NCBI GenBank assembly: GCA_030630685.1
Contig: DAOVMN010000067.1
Coordinates: 1-8,931 of the forward strand
From: Thermoplasmata archaeon
GTDB lineage: Archaea; Thermoplasmatota; DAOVMN01
Length of the DNA: 8,931 nucleotides
Direction: 5' to 3'
The first letter of the stretch is position 1. The number at the start of each line of letters is the position of its first letter. The position numbers and the translations under genes were made by a program. The notes under the pieces were generated by a model. It ran no database searches. It saw only the letters and a program-made list of their open reading frames with translations, and had not been told where the DNA came from. Shown in pieces: positions 1 through 6,657 of this stretch.

Positions 1-3000
1 ATCCTTCTCGGAATCGGGTTCGATGAGTATTCTATGCTCTACAGGCATGATATAGGAGATGCTCGTGTTGACCCATACGCTGCTCGAGTTGTCATCGTCC
101 GAACCATCATGAGGCACCGCTTTCATAAGGATCGATGCCTCTTCCCCGAATACGGGTGCCGGTTCCCTATCGATATCAGGGGCAGTGATCCGGAGGGTTC
201 GGATGGTCCTTTCCCCCGAGGAAAGTTGGAAGGTTCGTGTGCCATTAACGAAAATATGCCAACCATCCTCCGATGGGTTGGTGTTCCTCAGATGAATGGT
301 ATCCTCCCCGTTCCCTGTGTTAAAAATGGTGAGGGTGTAGTTCACCTTTTCACCCGGGATGATCCTCAGATCGTTCAGGTCCGCCCGAATGGTTGTTGAA
401 TAGACCTGTTCCACCGTGGTATTGATAGGATGTAAGAACACCTCATCACCTGTGGAATTCGCAATTACATAGACTGTGGAATTGCGCCATGCCGATGCCT
501 GTTCGGATCCGATCCCGGGTGCTTTTAGGCGAAGGGTGAAATTCCATTCTTCTCCGGGATCGAGTGCGATAAAGAATCTTCCCACCTCGTTGGAATCATT
601 GAGAAGGGAGATCTTCCAGTCCGATTCAACAAAATGAGTCCACACCTCGAAGGTGTCCCTGCCGTTCCCCAGGTTCCTCAGGCTCATGGGCAGTTCTTTT
701 GTCTCCGCGGGCTTGATGGTTAAAGCAGGCCTTCCTGAAAGGTTTGCAAGGTAGAGCTGGTTAACCCTGATATTCAGTTCTTTCCAGTCCGTGAGGACAG
801 AGTCCTGTGAGCTGACCGAGAGGTTCGGGGCCAGGATGCTGCCTGCTCTAACCTGTGGGTCAAGGGGCTGCGGTGCGGTTATTGTGAGGATGAGATCCTT
901 TTCCTCGTAAGGATCGTACGTTTGTGTGGCTTCCTCCAGGGAACAGGTAAAATTGTTAGGGAGCCCGGAAAGAGCAATCGTAAAGTTCTCGTACCAGTTC
1001 CCTGTATTTCGCACTGAAAGATTGATGTGGATTTCCTCGTGAGGAAGGATCGGAAAATCTGTCTGGTTCACCATCAATCCAACTCCTCTGGTCCTGAGGA
1101 TGGTTATGTTCAGGTCTACGAAATCCCTTGCATCACTGGAGTTCATGGAAAATACCCAAAATCTAAGGGTGTGGTTGGAATAGGCCCATTCCTCCTCTGA
1201 AGCGGTAATGTTGACGGTAACGGTTCGACTCGTATTCTTCCTCATGTTGAGAACTTCCGACGGGGAAAATTCTACAACCCACCCCTTGGGGGCATCGGCG
1301 GAGAAGGAGAGATTGTCATACCAGTTGCCGGTATTCCTGAATGTGAGAAGATAGCCATGGGTCTCACCGGGTTCGAGGGAATCGTTGGTGATATTTACGT
1401 GGGAAAGGTCGGTAAAGGATGTGATCTCCACCCCGTAACCTTGCTTTGCCCTGGTTTTTATGACCACATATTCATCTACAGCCTGTTCTGCGAAATGTGC
1501 TCTTATTTCGATTGTAGTGACGTTGTTGGGATCCTCAAATCCTGGTACGGTAACATTCAATAACTTGATAACGGATTCTCTGGTCCCTACCACGAAATCG
1601 GTATCATTGAATCCCGCTGGCCAACTCCTTGAATTGGATCTGATGCTGAGCTTCACATTATTCGGGTCGGAATCCGCATTGAATATCTCTATCTCATAGC
1701 CTGCATTCTCTCCGGGAAAGGCCTCCTTGAAAGCCTCTTTCACAACAAGCTGGGCGATCTTCGCTTTGATCTGGGCCTCTTCCTCGACAGAGGTATTGTC
1801 TTTTGAGCTAACAGTCAGTTTCAGTAACGCTTCCTGATTTCCTGAATCAAGTTCACTCGCATTGGGGGCGGTCAGGGTGAACCTGGCATTCCTCACCCCG
1901 TCCCTCTCCACATTGTTGAGGTTTGTGACATTGAAATCCGCACTCCAGTTGGAAGGCAGCCCTTCCTTTTTTAGGCTGTAGTTGTCCATCCCATTCCCGG
2001 TATTGGTGATCTCCAGATAGAAGTCTACCTGTCCGCCGGGTGAGGCCTTCTGGTCCTCATCCCCAATCACTTCAAGCTTTACACCGTTCACCTGCCTCAC
2101 TACAACTGAGAGATTAACCTCCCCGAAATTATTGCTGTTCTCGCTCATCACACTGAAATTAAGTGTCTCCCTTGAATGCGCATCGGCAAAGGGGACATGG
2201 ATATCCACCGTGATATTCTCCGATTCATGGGACTCCACGAAAACGGTACCGTTCGCCTCTAATGGGTCCGGGATCGAATAATTCCATCCCTCCGGCAATC
2301 CGCTGCCGTTAAAGGAATAGTAATCGTCCCTGGTTCCGGTATTGTTTATCTGTACCCGGAAAGAGGCTGTAGAATCCGGATCGCTCTCCTTTTCGATGAC
2401 CGGAGCGTGTACCTCGAGCTCATAGGGTGCCGAGACCCATAAACTTCTCTCAAAGACGTTGTTTGTCTTGTTCACCTCCTCGATCTCATTGTCCGGATCC
2501 ACGATCACCTTGAAGGTATGCCATCCCTCTGTAACTTCATAGTCCTCGACCACAGGGATGGGGTCTGCCATTTCCCCGGATCTGATAGTATGGGTATCCT
2601 CTGCTATGGTTGTGTTTCCATCCATAAATCGGATCAGGACATTGGCTGCGTCCGCTGTCCCATTGTTGTAAACATCTGCTTCGATCCTGATCTTGTCCCC
2701 TGCCTCTGGATGCTTCTTATCGAAGGAGATGTCCCCTGCCTCGAGCTCTGCTATGTTCTGCGTTATGACCACGGAATCTATCGCTATGTCGAATATCCCA
2801 TCCCTGTTGAAATCCCCAATCGCGGGCGAGTCGAAGAGCTCATGGGTGTCATCATCGAGCTTCGCCCCTGGATAAAATCCTTCCATGTAGGCCCCATTGG
2901 TACCGTCGAAGGCCAGCACCCTTGGATTTGTGGCAGCAATCACATCCAACTTCCCGTTCTGGTCCAGGTCAAAGAGAACAGGGGAGGAAACAGCTCTGTC

Positions 3001-4329
3001 CTCCATTGCATCGGAATTTGTGTTGAACTCCTTAGACCACAGCTTCGTTCCGTCCCGTTTAAAAGCGGTGACAACTGTGCTGACATCGTATGTTCCTGAG
3101 ATATACCAGGCCTGAACAACGATATAATTCTTCCCGTCACCCTTCAGGTCACCCACCACAGGCGTAGCACCTATCCTCCCCTTCACAGGGATGCCATACT
3201 TCCAGTTGTCTAACGGCCTCCCTAAATCATCGTAGACATAGATGCTGCCATAATCCTCGGAGTTATGCGGGTCTATTGGAATGGCCAGAACTATATCAGG
3301 CTCATCATCACCGTCAACGTCGGCAATAACGGGTGAAGGAAGATATTTATCCCATGTCCCTCTGGTGGCATCCTCGGTAACGGTTTTTCCGATCTTCCCG
3401 TTCTTGAGCCGATAAAGATACTCCTTTTGATCGCCATCGTCGTAACAGGCCGTCCAGATTATTGTGTCATCCCCGCTCACAAGCGATGAGGGGGTGGAGG
3501 GAAGTTCGCCCTCAAGCTTTTTTTCCCAGAGCTTATGCCCATCCGAATATCTGGTGCTGCCGTTCAGGGCATAGATCTTCGAGTGTGTGTCTGAGAACAT
3601 GGTAGTGATCACCACGTCCATGGTGGGATCCTCATCGTTAGGAGTAAGGTCTGTGAGAAGTGGCGAGACCCCTTCGATCTTATCATCTGTCTCGTATGCC
3701 CAGAGCTTTTGCCCGTCCATATCATGGGAATCCCAGGAATACCTGTCACCTTCTCCTTTGTCCGGGTGATATCGTATGACAGGTTCGAGGGCATAAACCA
3801 CGCCATCCGTGGTGGCAAACACGATGTCGAGTTCCCTATCATCATTTAGATAGCCTGCAACAGGCCCTGCCTCGATTTTTTTATTACCCATGTCCAGCGC
3901 CCAGGCGGTTTCTCCGGTATCGCCGTCCACTATATAGATGGTTGTGTTACCATTCTCGTCCTCCGCGCAGAAGAGTAGATGCACCACATCCCTGTCATAT
4001 TCACCGTTTCCCCCTTCCACCCGGATATTCTCTCTAAAATCGGCGGCAGTTGTGCCCATGGAGAGCACATTGAGTCCCTTGTCCCATTTTATCACGGGGT
4101 CCGAAATCCCCCGCATCTCATCCCGAAGAACTGCATCCTTTGCTGCGGTTCTCTGGAATTGAGGCCAGTATAACGCATCCTCATCACCAATCTCCCCGGA
4201 TGCATTACCAGGACCATGAAGAAGACCCATAATGACAGGGGCAAGCATGAGTAGTGAGATCGTGAATACAAGGCCTCTTCTGCTGTGGATGTCCAATTTG
4301 TGGTTCCTGAGTTCGTAAAGTGATTTCAT
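1..4329 (-). CDS. Giant exported FG-GAP/PQQ-propeller, CARDB and NEW3-like repeat surface protein (C-terminus off window)
   Basis: The frame is open from ATG 4329 to the window edge: 1443 residues, no stop. GGAGTGAT at 4342-4335 lies 5 nt before the ATG. A basic N-terminus (SRRG) and a hydrophobic stretch at about residues 19-36 look like a signal peptide or anchor. WPQFQRTAAK near residue 53 resembles the opening of PQQ/FG-GAP propeller proteins. Acidic FG-GAP-like motifs recur near residues 160, 230, 333, 395, 455 and 505 (for example ADVDGDDEPDIV and GDFNRDGIFDIA). A CARDB domain follows at about 526-630 (NNGTADAANV, then DPDNEIEEVNKTNN). Seven immunoglobulin-like repeats of about 100-120 residues follow, and an eighth begins at the edge. 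They carry the NTGN(W/G)..N signature of NEW3-type domains. N-X-S/T sequons are abundant, as expected for a glycosylated archaeal surface protein. The role is probably adhesion or cell envelope; the substrate is unknown. The gene is divergent from the accessory block. Confidence 0.9.
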   Translation of the reverse strand, partial: MKSLYELRNHKLDIHSRRGLVFTISLLMLAPVIMGLLHGPGNASGEIGDEDALYWPQFQRTAAKDAVLRDEMRGISDPVIKWDKGLNVLSMGTTAADFRENIRVEGGNGEYDRDVVHLLFCAEDENGNTTIYIVDGDTGETAWALDMGNKKIEAGPVAGYLNDDRELDIVFATTDGVVYALEPVIRYHPDKGEGDRYSWDSHDMDGQKLWAYETDDKIEGVSPLLTDLTPNDEDPTMDVVITTMFSDTHSKIYALNGSTRYSDGHKLWEKKLEGELPSTPSSLVSGDDTIIWTACYDDGDQKEYLYRLKNGKIGKTVTEDATRGTWDKYLPSPVIADVDGDDEPDIVLAIPIDPHNSEDYGSIYVYDDLGRPLDNWKYGIPVKGRIGATPVVGDLKGDGKNYIVVQAWYISGTYDVSTVVTAFKRDGTKLWSKEFNTNSDAMEDRAVSSPVLFDLDQNGKLDVIAATNPRVLAFDGTNGAYMEGFYPGAKLDDDTHELFDSPAIGDFNRDGIFDIAIDSVVITQNIAELEAGDISFDKKHPEAGDKIRIEADVYNNGTADAANVLIRFMDGNTTIAEDTHTIRSGEMADPIPVVEDYEVTEGWHTFKVIVDPDNEIEEVNKTNNVFERSLWVSAPYELEVHAPVIEKESDPDSTASFRVQINNTGTRDDYYSFNGSGLPEGWNYSIPDPLEANGTVFVESHESENITVDIHVPFADAHSRETLNFSVMSENSNNFGEVNLSVVVRQVNGVKLEVIGDEDQKASPGGQVDFYLEITNTGNGMDNYSLKKEGLPSNWSADFNVTNLNNVERDGVRNARFTLTAPNASELDSGNQEALLKLTVSSKDNTSVEEEAQIKAKIAQLVVKEAFKEAFPGENAGYEIEIFNADSDPNNVKLSIRSNSRSWPAGFNDTDFVVGTRESVIKLLNVTVPGFEDPNNVTTIEIRAHFAEQAVDEYVVIKTRAKQGYGVEITSFTDLSHVNITNDSLEPGETHGYLLTFRNTGNWYDNLSFSADAPKGWVVEFSPSEVLNMRKNTSRTVTVNITASEEEWAYSNHTLRFWVFSMNSSDARDFVDLNITILRTRGVGLMVNQTDFPILPHEEIHINLSVRNTGNWYENFTIALSGLPNNFTCSLEEATQTYDPYEEKDLILTITAPQPLDPQVRAGSILAPNLSVSSQDSVLTDWKELNIRVNQLYLANLSGRPALTIKPAETKELPMSLRNLGNGRDTFEVWTHFVESDWKISLLNDSNEVGRFFIALDPGEEWNFTLRLKAPGIGSEQASAWRNSTVYVIANSTGDEVFLHPINTTVEQVYSTTIRADLNDLRIIPGEKVNYTLTIFNTGNGEDTIHLRNTNPSEDGWHIFVNGTRTFQLSSGERTIRTLRITAPDIDREPAPVFGEEASILMKAVPHDGSDDDNSSSVWVNTSISYIMPVEHRILIEPDSEKD

Positions 4330-4360
4330 GACCTATCACTCCTGCAGGGTACGGTAACTC

Positions 4361-4376
4361 AAGGTATTTTTAATAT
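4361..4376 (-). promoter_or_regulatory. Archaeal TATA-box promoter of the surface-protein gene
   Basis: Read on the minus strand, ATTAAAAATA (4374-4365) lies in an A-rich context about 35-45 nt before ATG 4329. Transcription should start near 4342-4348, giving a very short leader that could still include the GGAGTGAT site. This is positional inference from archaeal promoter spacing. Confidence 0.45.
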
Positions 4377-4429
4377 GTTTTTGGTATTGATTTTTGACTT
4401 GCAGGGTCCTGATATTTTTTGTTTGGGGT

Positions 4430-4444
4430 GAAAGACTTAAATAC
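4430..4444 (+). promoter_or_regulatory. Archaeal BRE/TATA promoter of cassette 1
   Basis: GAAAGAC followed by TTAAATA (4437-4443) resembles a BRE plus TATA box. With the usual spacing, transcription would begin near 4466, practically at the ATG at 4467. The 28-aa ORF could therefore be translated leaderlessly. An AGGTGAT motif at 4451-4457 would be a Shine-Dalgarno site only if transcription starts further upstream. Confidence 0.5.
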
Positions 4445-4466
4445 CACATTAGGTGATAAGCAAGCT

Positions 4467-4553
4467 ATGAAAACAGAAATCGATTACCAATGGTGCCTGA
4501 CCGTAAACCAGGACAAACCCGCACGAAAAGAACCCATGGCGAGAGGTGATTAA
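4467..4553 (+). CDS. 28-aa leader-peptide ORF of cassette 1
   Basis: This small ORF starts with MKTEIDYQWC and ends ARGD. Its TAA stop (4551-4553) directly touches the ATG of the next gene. The start lies where the TATA box at 4437 predicts transcription to begin, so it may be leaderless; AGGTGAT 9 nt upstream is the alternative signal. A similar ORF sits in the same position before the second cassette (5859), sharing an opening MK, a V(N/T)..KP segment and an EP near the end. After EP the two DNA leaders differ by a 1-nt indel, so the last residues are read in different frames. The conserved element may therefore be the mRNA leader rather than the peptide. Function unknown; it could also be untranslated. 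Confidence 0.35.
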   Translation: MKTEIDYQWCLTVNQDKPARKEPMARGD

Positions 4554-4784
4554 ATGGTCATGCGAAGTTTTGCAACAAAAGAAATGTGCCTTCACATCGA
4601 AGGAAAAGTAGATGATATCAAAAAACAGTTACACGCTGAAATCAGAGAAATCCTCAAGATCTTTATATCCGAAGATGGAAAAGAGATATGCATACGAGGA
4701 GATTTGCACGATTACAGGGTGAGAAATAAAATCATCCGCATTGTGAGTGGTGGTAAACATGGGGTTGATTTACAGACCGATTAG
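4554..4784 (+). CDS. Small GDLH-motif protein, cassette 1
   Basis: A 76-aa protein of no family I recognise. GAGAGGTGAT (4541-4550) before ATG 4554 fixes the start; an alternative ATG at 4560 is too far from it. The protein is paralogous to the 66-aa product at 5938. Both begin MVMR and then KE(M/I)C, have a charged helical middle, and end in the signature GDLH (residues 49-52) followed by RNKII (57-61). The pattern suggests a compact alpha/beta protein with a polar loop at GDLH and a C-terminal helix. This copy carries about 12 extra C-terminal residues whose codons overlap the protease gene by 26 bp; the paralog stops just before the protease start. The tight coupling suggests the two proteins act together, perhaps as protease partner, cofactor or substrate, which is inference. 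Confidence 0.8.
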   Translation: MVMRSFATKEMCLHIEGKVDDIKKQLHAEIREILKIFISEDGKEICIRGDLHDYRVRNKIIRIVSGGKHGVDLQTD

Positions 4785-5106
4785 GATCTCTTCATTGGAC
4801 GAAAAGAATTCGAAAAATACGGTTGCTCTGGTTGATACAGGATGTGACGAATCAGTTATCAGTGAAAGGATTGCCCGGAAAATTGATGCAGGATTATATG
4901 GTATCTTCAAAACCGTTTCTGCGTCACAGCATGAGATGACAGGCAGCTATGCAGATGTCATTTTGTATGACCTTGCGGATGAGATTGGAGGGCAAATCAC
5001 TGTGGGTGTATCCGACGAGCCTTTCGATGTTGATGAGGGGATTGAGGTTATTCTTGGCGTGGATTTCTTGCAGGAAAACAGCGTTAAGCTGGATCTCAGG
5101 AAGTAG
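4759..5106 (+). CDS. Retropepsin-like clan AA aspartic protease, cassette 1
   Basis: A 115-aa protein with the retropepsin half-fold: LVDTGCDESVIS carries the catalytic Asp at residue 26, and VILGVDFLQ near the C-terminus is the hydrophobic-Gly motif that packs behind the active site. One DTG per chain means it must form a homodimer to be active, as in retroviral proteases and the small archaeal/bacterial clan AA family (AF_0612-like). ATG 4759 is chosen over GTG 4747 because the paralog starts equivalently (MG..Y.P.RI) and GGTGG lies just upstream. No signal peptide or membrane segment is visible, so it is probably cytosolic. It overlaps the GDLH gene by 26 bp, suggesting translational coupling. 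Family assignment is firm; the substrate is unknown. Confidence 0.85.
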   Translation: MGLIYRPIRISSLDEKNSKNTVALVDTGCDESVISERIARKIDAGLYGIFKTVSASQHEMTGSYADVILYDLADEIGGQITVGVSDEPFDVDEGIEVILGVDFLQENSVKLDLRK

Positions 5107-5137
5107 GAGTGGGAAAAGCGGGAGCCGGGTGAGTAAC

Positions 5138-5145
5138 CTCTTTTT
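5138..5145 (+). terminator. Possible T-rich terminator after cassette 1
   Basis: CTCTTTTT follows the protease stop by about 35 nt and precedes a new promoter. Archaeal termination often uses such short T-runs, but five Ts make a weak signal and no convincing hairpin is seen. Confidence 0.25.
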
Positions 5146-5167
5146 GCAGTTAGCTCAATCCACTCCG

Positions 5168-5182
5168 GAAAGATTATTTATT
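5168..5182 (+). promoter_or_regulatory. TATA-box promoter of the coiled-coil/cassette 2 operon
   Basis: AAAGATTATTTATT, with TTATTTATT at 5174-5182 and GGAA just upstream, fits a BRE/TATA element. The predicted transcription start near 5205 is only a few bases before ATG 5209. This explains why that gene lacks a Shine-Dalgarno site and argues against the TTG start at 5200. Confidence 0.5.
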
Positions 5183-5208
5183 CCTACATCATTTCAGGCT
5201 TGATTGAT

Positions 5209-5862
5209 ATGACCAATTTCAAAAGAGGCCCATCGGAGGTTAAGGATAACATTATCCACAAGAGCGAACTCAATATCTCCGGAGATGTGATCCTGGCGGA
5301 CAACATCATCTACAAGTCCAAGATCAACCTGCATGTTCCAGATAACATGATGGATAATGGACTCATTCGCTCCTTCTTGGACACCATCCCCTTTTCGCAA
5401 ACGCCCACGCAAACAGAGGACCACACCGTGTGGACGCTGCCCGTGGGAAGTCCGGAGATGGGGGACAGGACGCTCGTTGGTATTAAAGAGATAATCCGAA
5501 AGGAGATACAGACACTCAAGGCGGCTCACCGGAAGCTCCTTGCCAGGATCGCGGTGAATGGAAACAAAAAACAGATGTTGAAAAATGAGATAGAAAAATT
5601 GGAAGCCATGAAACCGGGCTCGATAGAGCTGCCTCATCTTGAGAATGTGGTCAGGCTCATAGAGCAGTATCCCGTAGAGGCGGATTTACTGAATGAGAAA
5701 ATCGAGAATTTGACGGATTTGCTTCATTCCGTGACAGCGATGCAGGAAGAGAGAAGATTCAGAAAGGATTTAGGCGGGGCGTGTGGTGCGGTGGAGCAGT
5801 TGCTGGGCGATGCAGTGAGGATTGCGAGTGAGGCGGAGGAGATTATGGAGGAATTGGGATGA
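5209..5862 (+). CDS. 217-aa coiled-coil protein with N-terminal duplicated DNII-KS-N motif
   Basis: No family is recognised. Near the N-terminus a motif of about 18 residues is repeated in tandem (DNIIHKSELN, then DNIIYKSKIN), probably two short beta-strand repeats. A Thr/Pro-rich linker follows. The rest is predicted helical and charged, with likely coiled coils at about residues 95-140 and 150-217 (for example KNEIEKLEAM). There is no signal peptide or membrane span, so it is probably cytosolic and oligomeric. ATG 5209 is preferred because the TATA box around 5175 predicts a nearly leaderless transcript; TTG 5200 is the alternative. The TGA stop overlaps the ATG of the 25-aa ORF of cassette 2 (ATGA), so this is the first gene of a long operon. 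GC content is closer to the flanking core genes than that of the genes after it. Confidence 0.8.
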   Translation: MTNFKRGPSEVKDNIIHKSELNISGDVILADNIIYKSKINLHVPDNMMDNGLIRSFLDTIPFSQTPTQTEDHTVWTLPVGSPEMGDRTLVGIKEIIRKEIQTLKAAHRKLLARIAVNGNKKQMLKNEIEKLEAMKPGSIELPHLENVVRLIEQYPVEADLLNEKIENLTDLLHSVTAMQEERRFRKDLGGACGAVEQLLGDAVRIASEAEEIMEELG

Positions 5863-5936
5863 AAGAAAAAAGGTTTGGAGTAACAGATAAAAAACCAAAG
5901 AACTTTAAAGGAGAACCTAATAACGAGAGGCGATAA
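5859..5936 (+). CDS. 25-aa leader-peptide ORF of cassette 2
   Basis: This ORF starts at an ATGA overlap with the stop of the coiled-coil gene and ends at TAA 5934-5936, one base before the ATG of the GDLH gene. The peptide starts MKEKRFGV and is strongly basic. It matches the position and part of the sequence of the 28-aa ORF before cassette 1 (V..KKP, then EP). The shared leader CGAGAGG(T/C)GAT lies at its 3' end (5924-5934), where it probably serves as the ribosome site of the next gene, and is read in a different frame from cassette 1. Translation is plausible from its coupling position but unproven. Confidence 0.3.
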   Translation: MKEKRFGVTDKKPKNFKGEPNNERR

Positions 5937-5937
5937 G

Positions 5938-6138
5938 ATGGTAATGAGAACAATTGAAATGAAAGAAATCTGCATAAATATCCCCTCTTCTCTTCTTGAG
6001 GAGCGAGTAAATAAATTAAGAGAACTCTTTGGAGAGAGGTTTAAGATAGAGATAAAAAAGGAAGGAGTCTCTGTCTCGGGAGATCTTCACAATCATAAGA
6101 TAAGAAACAAGATAATAGATATTCTAAGGGGTGAATAG
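5938..6138 (+). CDS. Small GDLH-motif protein, cassette 2
   Basis: A 66-aa paralog of the 76-aa protein at 4554. It shares MVMR, KE(I/M)C.(N/H)I near residues 9-15, the GDLH tetrapeptide at residues 48-51 and RNKII at 56-60. The middle is rich in Lys, Glu and Arg and looks helical. GAGAGG precedes the ATG at a suitable distance. The stop codon directly abuts the protease ATG at 6139. This copy lacks the C-terminal tail of its paralog, so the tail is not part of the core fold. No family is recognised. Conservation of the terminal block, and of the order GDLH protein then protease, suggests a functional pair. Confidence 0.8.
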   Translation: MVMRTIEMKEICINIPSSLLEERVNKLRELFGERFKIEIKKEGVSVSGDLHNHKIRNKIIDILRGE

Positions 6139-6522
6139 ATGGGAAGAAAATATATCCCATTGAGAATCAAATCCAAGAGAAATTCCGCATTTGTTGTGGG
6201 ATTTGTTGATACAGGTGCGGATGAGACAGTGATAAGTCCAAGAGCTGCAAAAAGGATTAAAGCAGAAAAGATTGGGGTATTTAGAGCCCTTTCAGCCTCA
6301 AGAAATCTTGAGACAGGTGAGCCTTTAGAGATTGTTGGTGATTTGACTGAGATAGAGATCGAGGATTGCACAAGTGGTAAAAGTTCAATGTTAAGGTGTG
6401 GAATCTCCGAAGAACCATTTGATTACGAGGAGGAGGATGTTGATGTTATCGTGGGGCTTGACTTTTTGCAGGGTAACGGAATGGTATTGGATTTTAGGAA
6501 ACCTTTGGAGGTGGAAGCATGA
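6139..6522 (+). CDS. Retropepsin-like clan AA aspartic protease, cassette 2
   Basis: A 127-aa paralog of the protease at 4759. FVDTGADETVIS holds the catalytic Asp at residue 24 in canonical D-T-G-A form, where the first copy has D-T-G-C. VIVGLDFLQ near residue 110 is the second conserved motif. Both copies share an (A/S)SAS..(H/L)E(M/T)TG-like turn and a (D/E)EPFD motif before the C-terminal strand. This copy has about 8 extra residues in the central flap/loop region and a short C-terminal tail (PLEVEA). AGGGGTG upstream gives a ribosome site. It probably acts in the cytosol as a homodimer. Its TGA overlaps the ATG of the following 44-aa ORF. DNA here is more AT-rich than cassette 1, so the duplication is old or the copies arrived separately. 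Confidence 0.87.
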   Translation: MGRKYIPLRIKSKRNSAFVVGFVDTGADETVISPRAAKRIKAEKIGVFRALSASRNLETGEPLEIVGDLTEIEIEDCTSGKSSMLRCGISEEPFDYEEEDVDVIVGLDFLQGNGMVLDFRKPLEVEA

Positions 6523-6653
6523 AAAATTGTATACATTCAAAAACAAGCTCTGCTGGTCTAAGGATGACAAGAAGTTGGTATTTGAAGACAAGCTCTACAA
6601 ATTTAAGAATGAGTGAAAAAAGAGAAAAGGTGAATTATGGGAAGGAGGAGTGA
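6519..6653 (+). CDS. 44-aa repeat-containing small ORF (uncertain)
   Basis: ATG 6519 overlaps the protease stop (ATGA) and has GGAGGTGG (6507-6514) upstream. The ORF ends 4 nt before the next start. It contains an imperfect duplication with a 45-nt period: KTSSAGLRMT, then KTSSTNLRMS. Between the two units several changes are synonymous in this frame (AAA/AAG, CTA/TTA, AGG/AGA), which mildly favours coding. The +2 frame (6527-6616) also reads as a plausible peptide (FKNKLCWSKDD, then FEDKLYKFKNE), but it has only a TTG start. No family is recognised. It may be a small protein or a degraded remnant between genes. Confidence 0.35.
   Translation: MKNCIHSKTSSAGLRMTRSWYLKTSSTNLRMSEKREKVNYGKEE
6540..6613 (+). 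repeat. Two imperfect direct repeats, 45-nt period
   Basis: A unit of about 29 nt at 6540-6568 (containing ACAAGCTCT, then TAAGGATGA) recurs at 6585-6613 (ACAAGCTCT, then TAAGAATGA), with about 21 of 29 positions identical. The period is a multiple of three, so it is in frame in any reading. Confidence 0.6.
6642..6650 (+). promoter_or_regulatory. Ribosome binding site deciding the ATG 6658 start
   Basis: AAGGAGGAG lies 7 nt before ATG 6658, an excellent match to the archaeal anti-Shine-Dalgarno. ATG 6637, in the same frame, has only GGTG at close spacing, so 6658 is preferred. Confidence 0.65.
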
Positions 6654-6657
6654 TTTC

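Noticed and set aside
34..399. 121-aa plus-strand reading frame
   Set aside because: It is antisense to the NEW3-like repeats and has no ribosome site or family resemblance.
2518..3099. 193-aa plus-strand reading frame
   Set aside because: It lies antisense within the surface-protein gene, whose minus-strand frame shows clear FG-GAP and CARDB motifs; composition (many Cys, His, Pro) is typical of a shadow frame.
4759..5106. Retroviral or retrotransposon origin of the DTG proteases
   Set aside because: There is no reverse transcriptase, integrase or gag-like gene nearby, and small cellular clan AA proteases of this length are known in archaea.
5194..5637. 147-aa minus-strand reading frame
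   Set aside because: It is antisense to the coiled-coil gene, which has a promoter and a coupled downstream gene; the minus frame shows no domain.
6540..6613. Possible CRISPR or mobile-element repeats
   Set aside because: There are only two imperfect units, in frame and without spacers; no transposase or terminal inverted repeats are seen.
6398..6616. 72-aa +2-frame ORF inside protease 2
   Set aside because: Most of it is a shadow of the protease. Only its last 30 codons fall in the spacer, and these are discussed with the 45-nt repeat.
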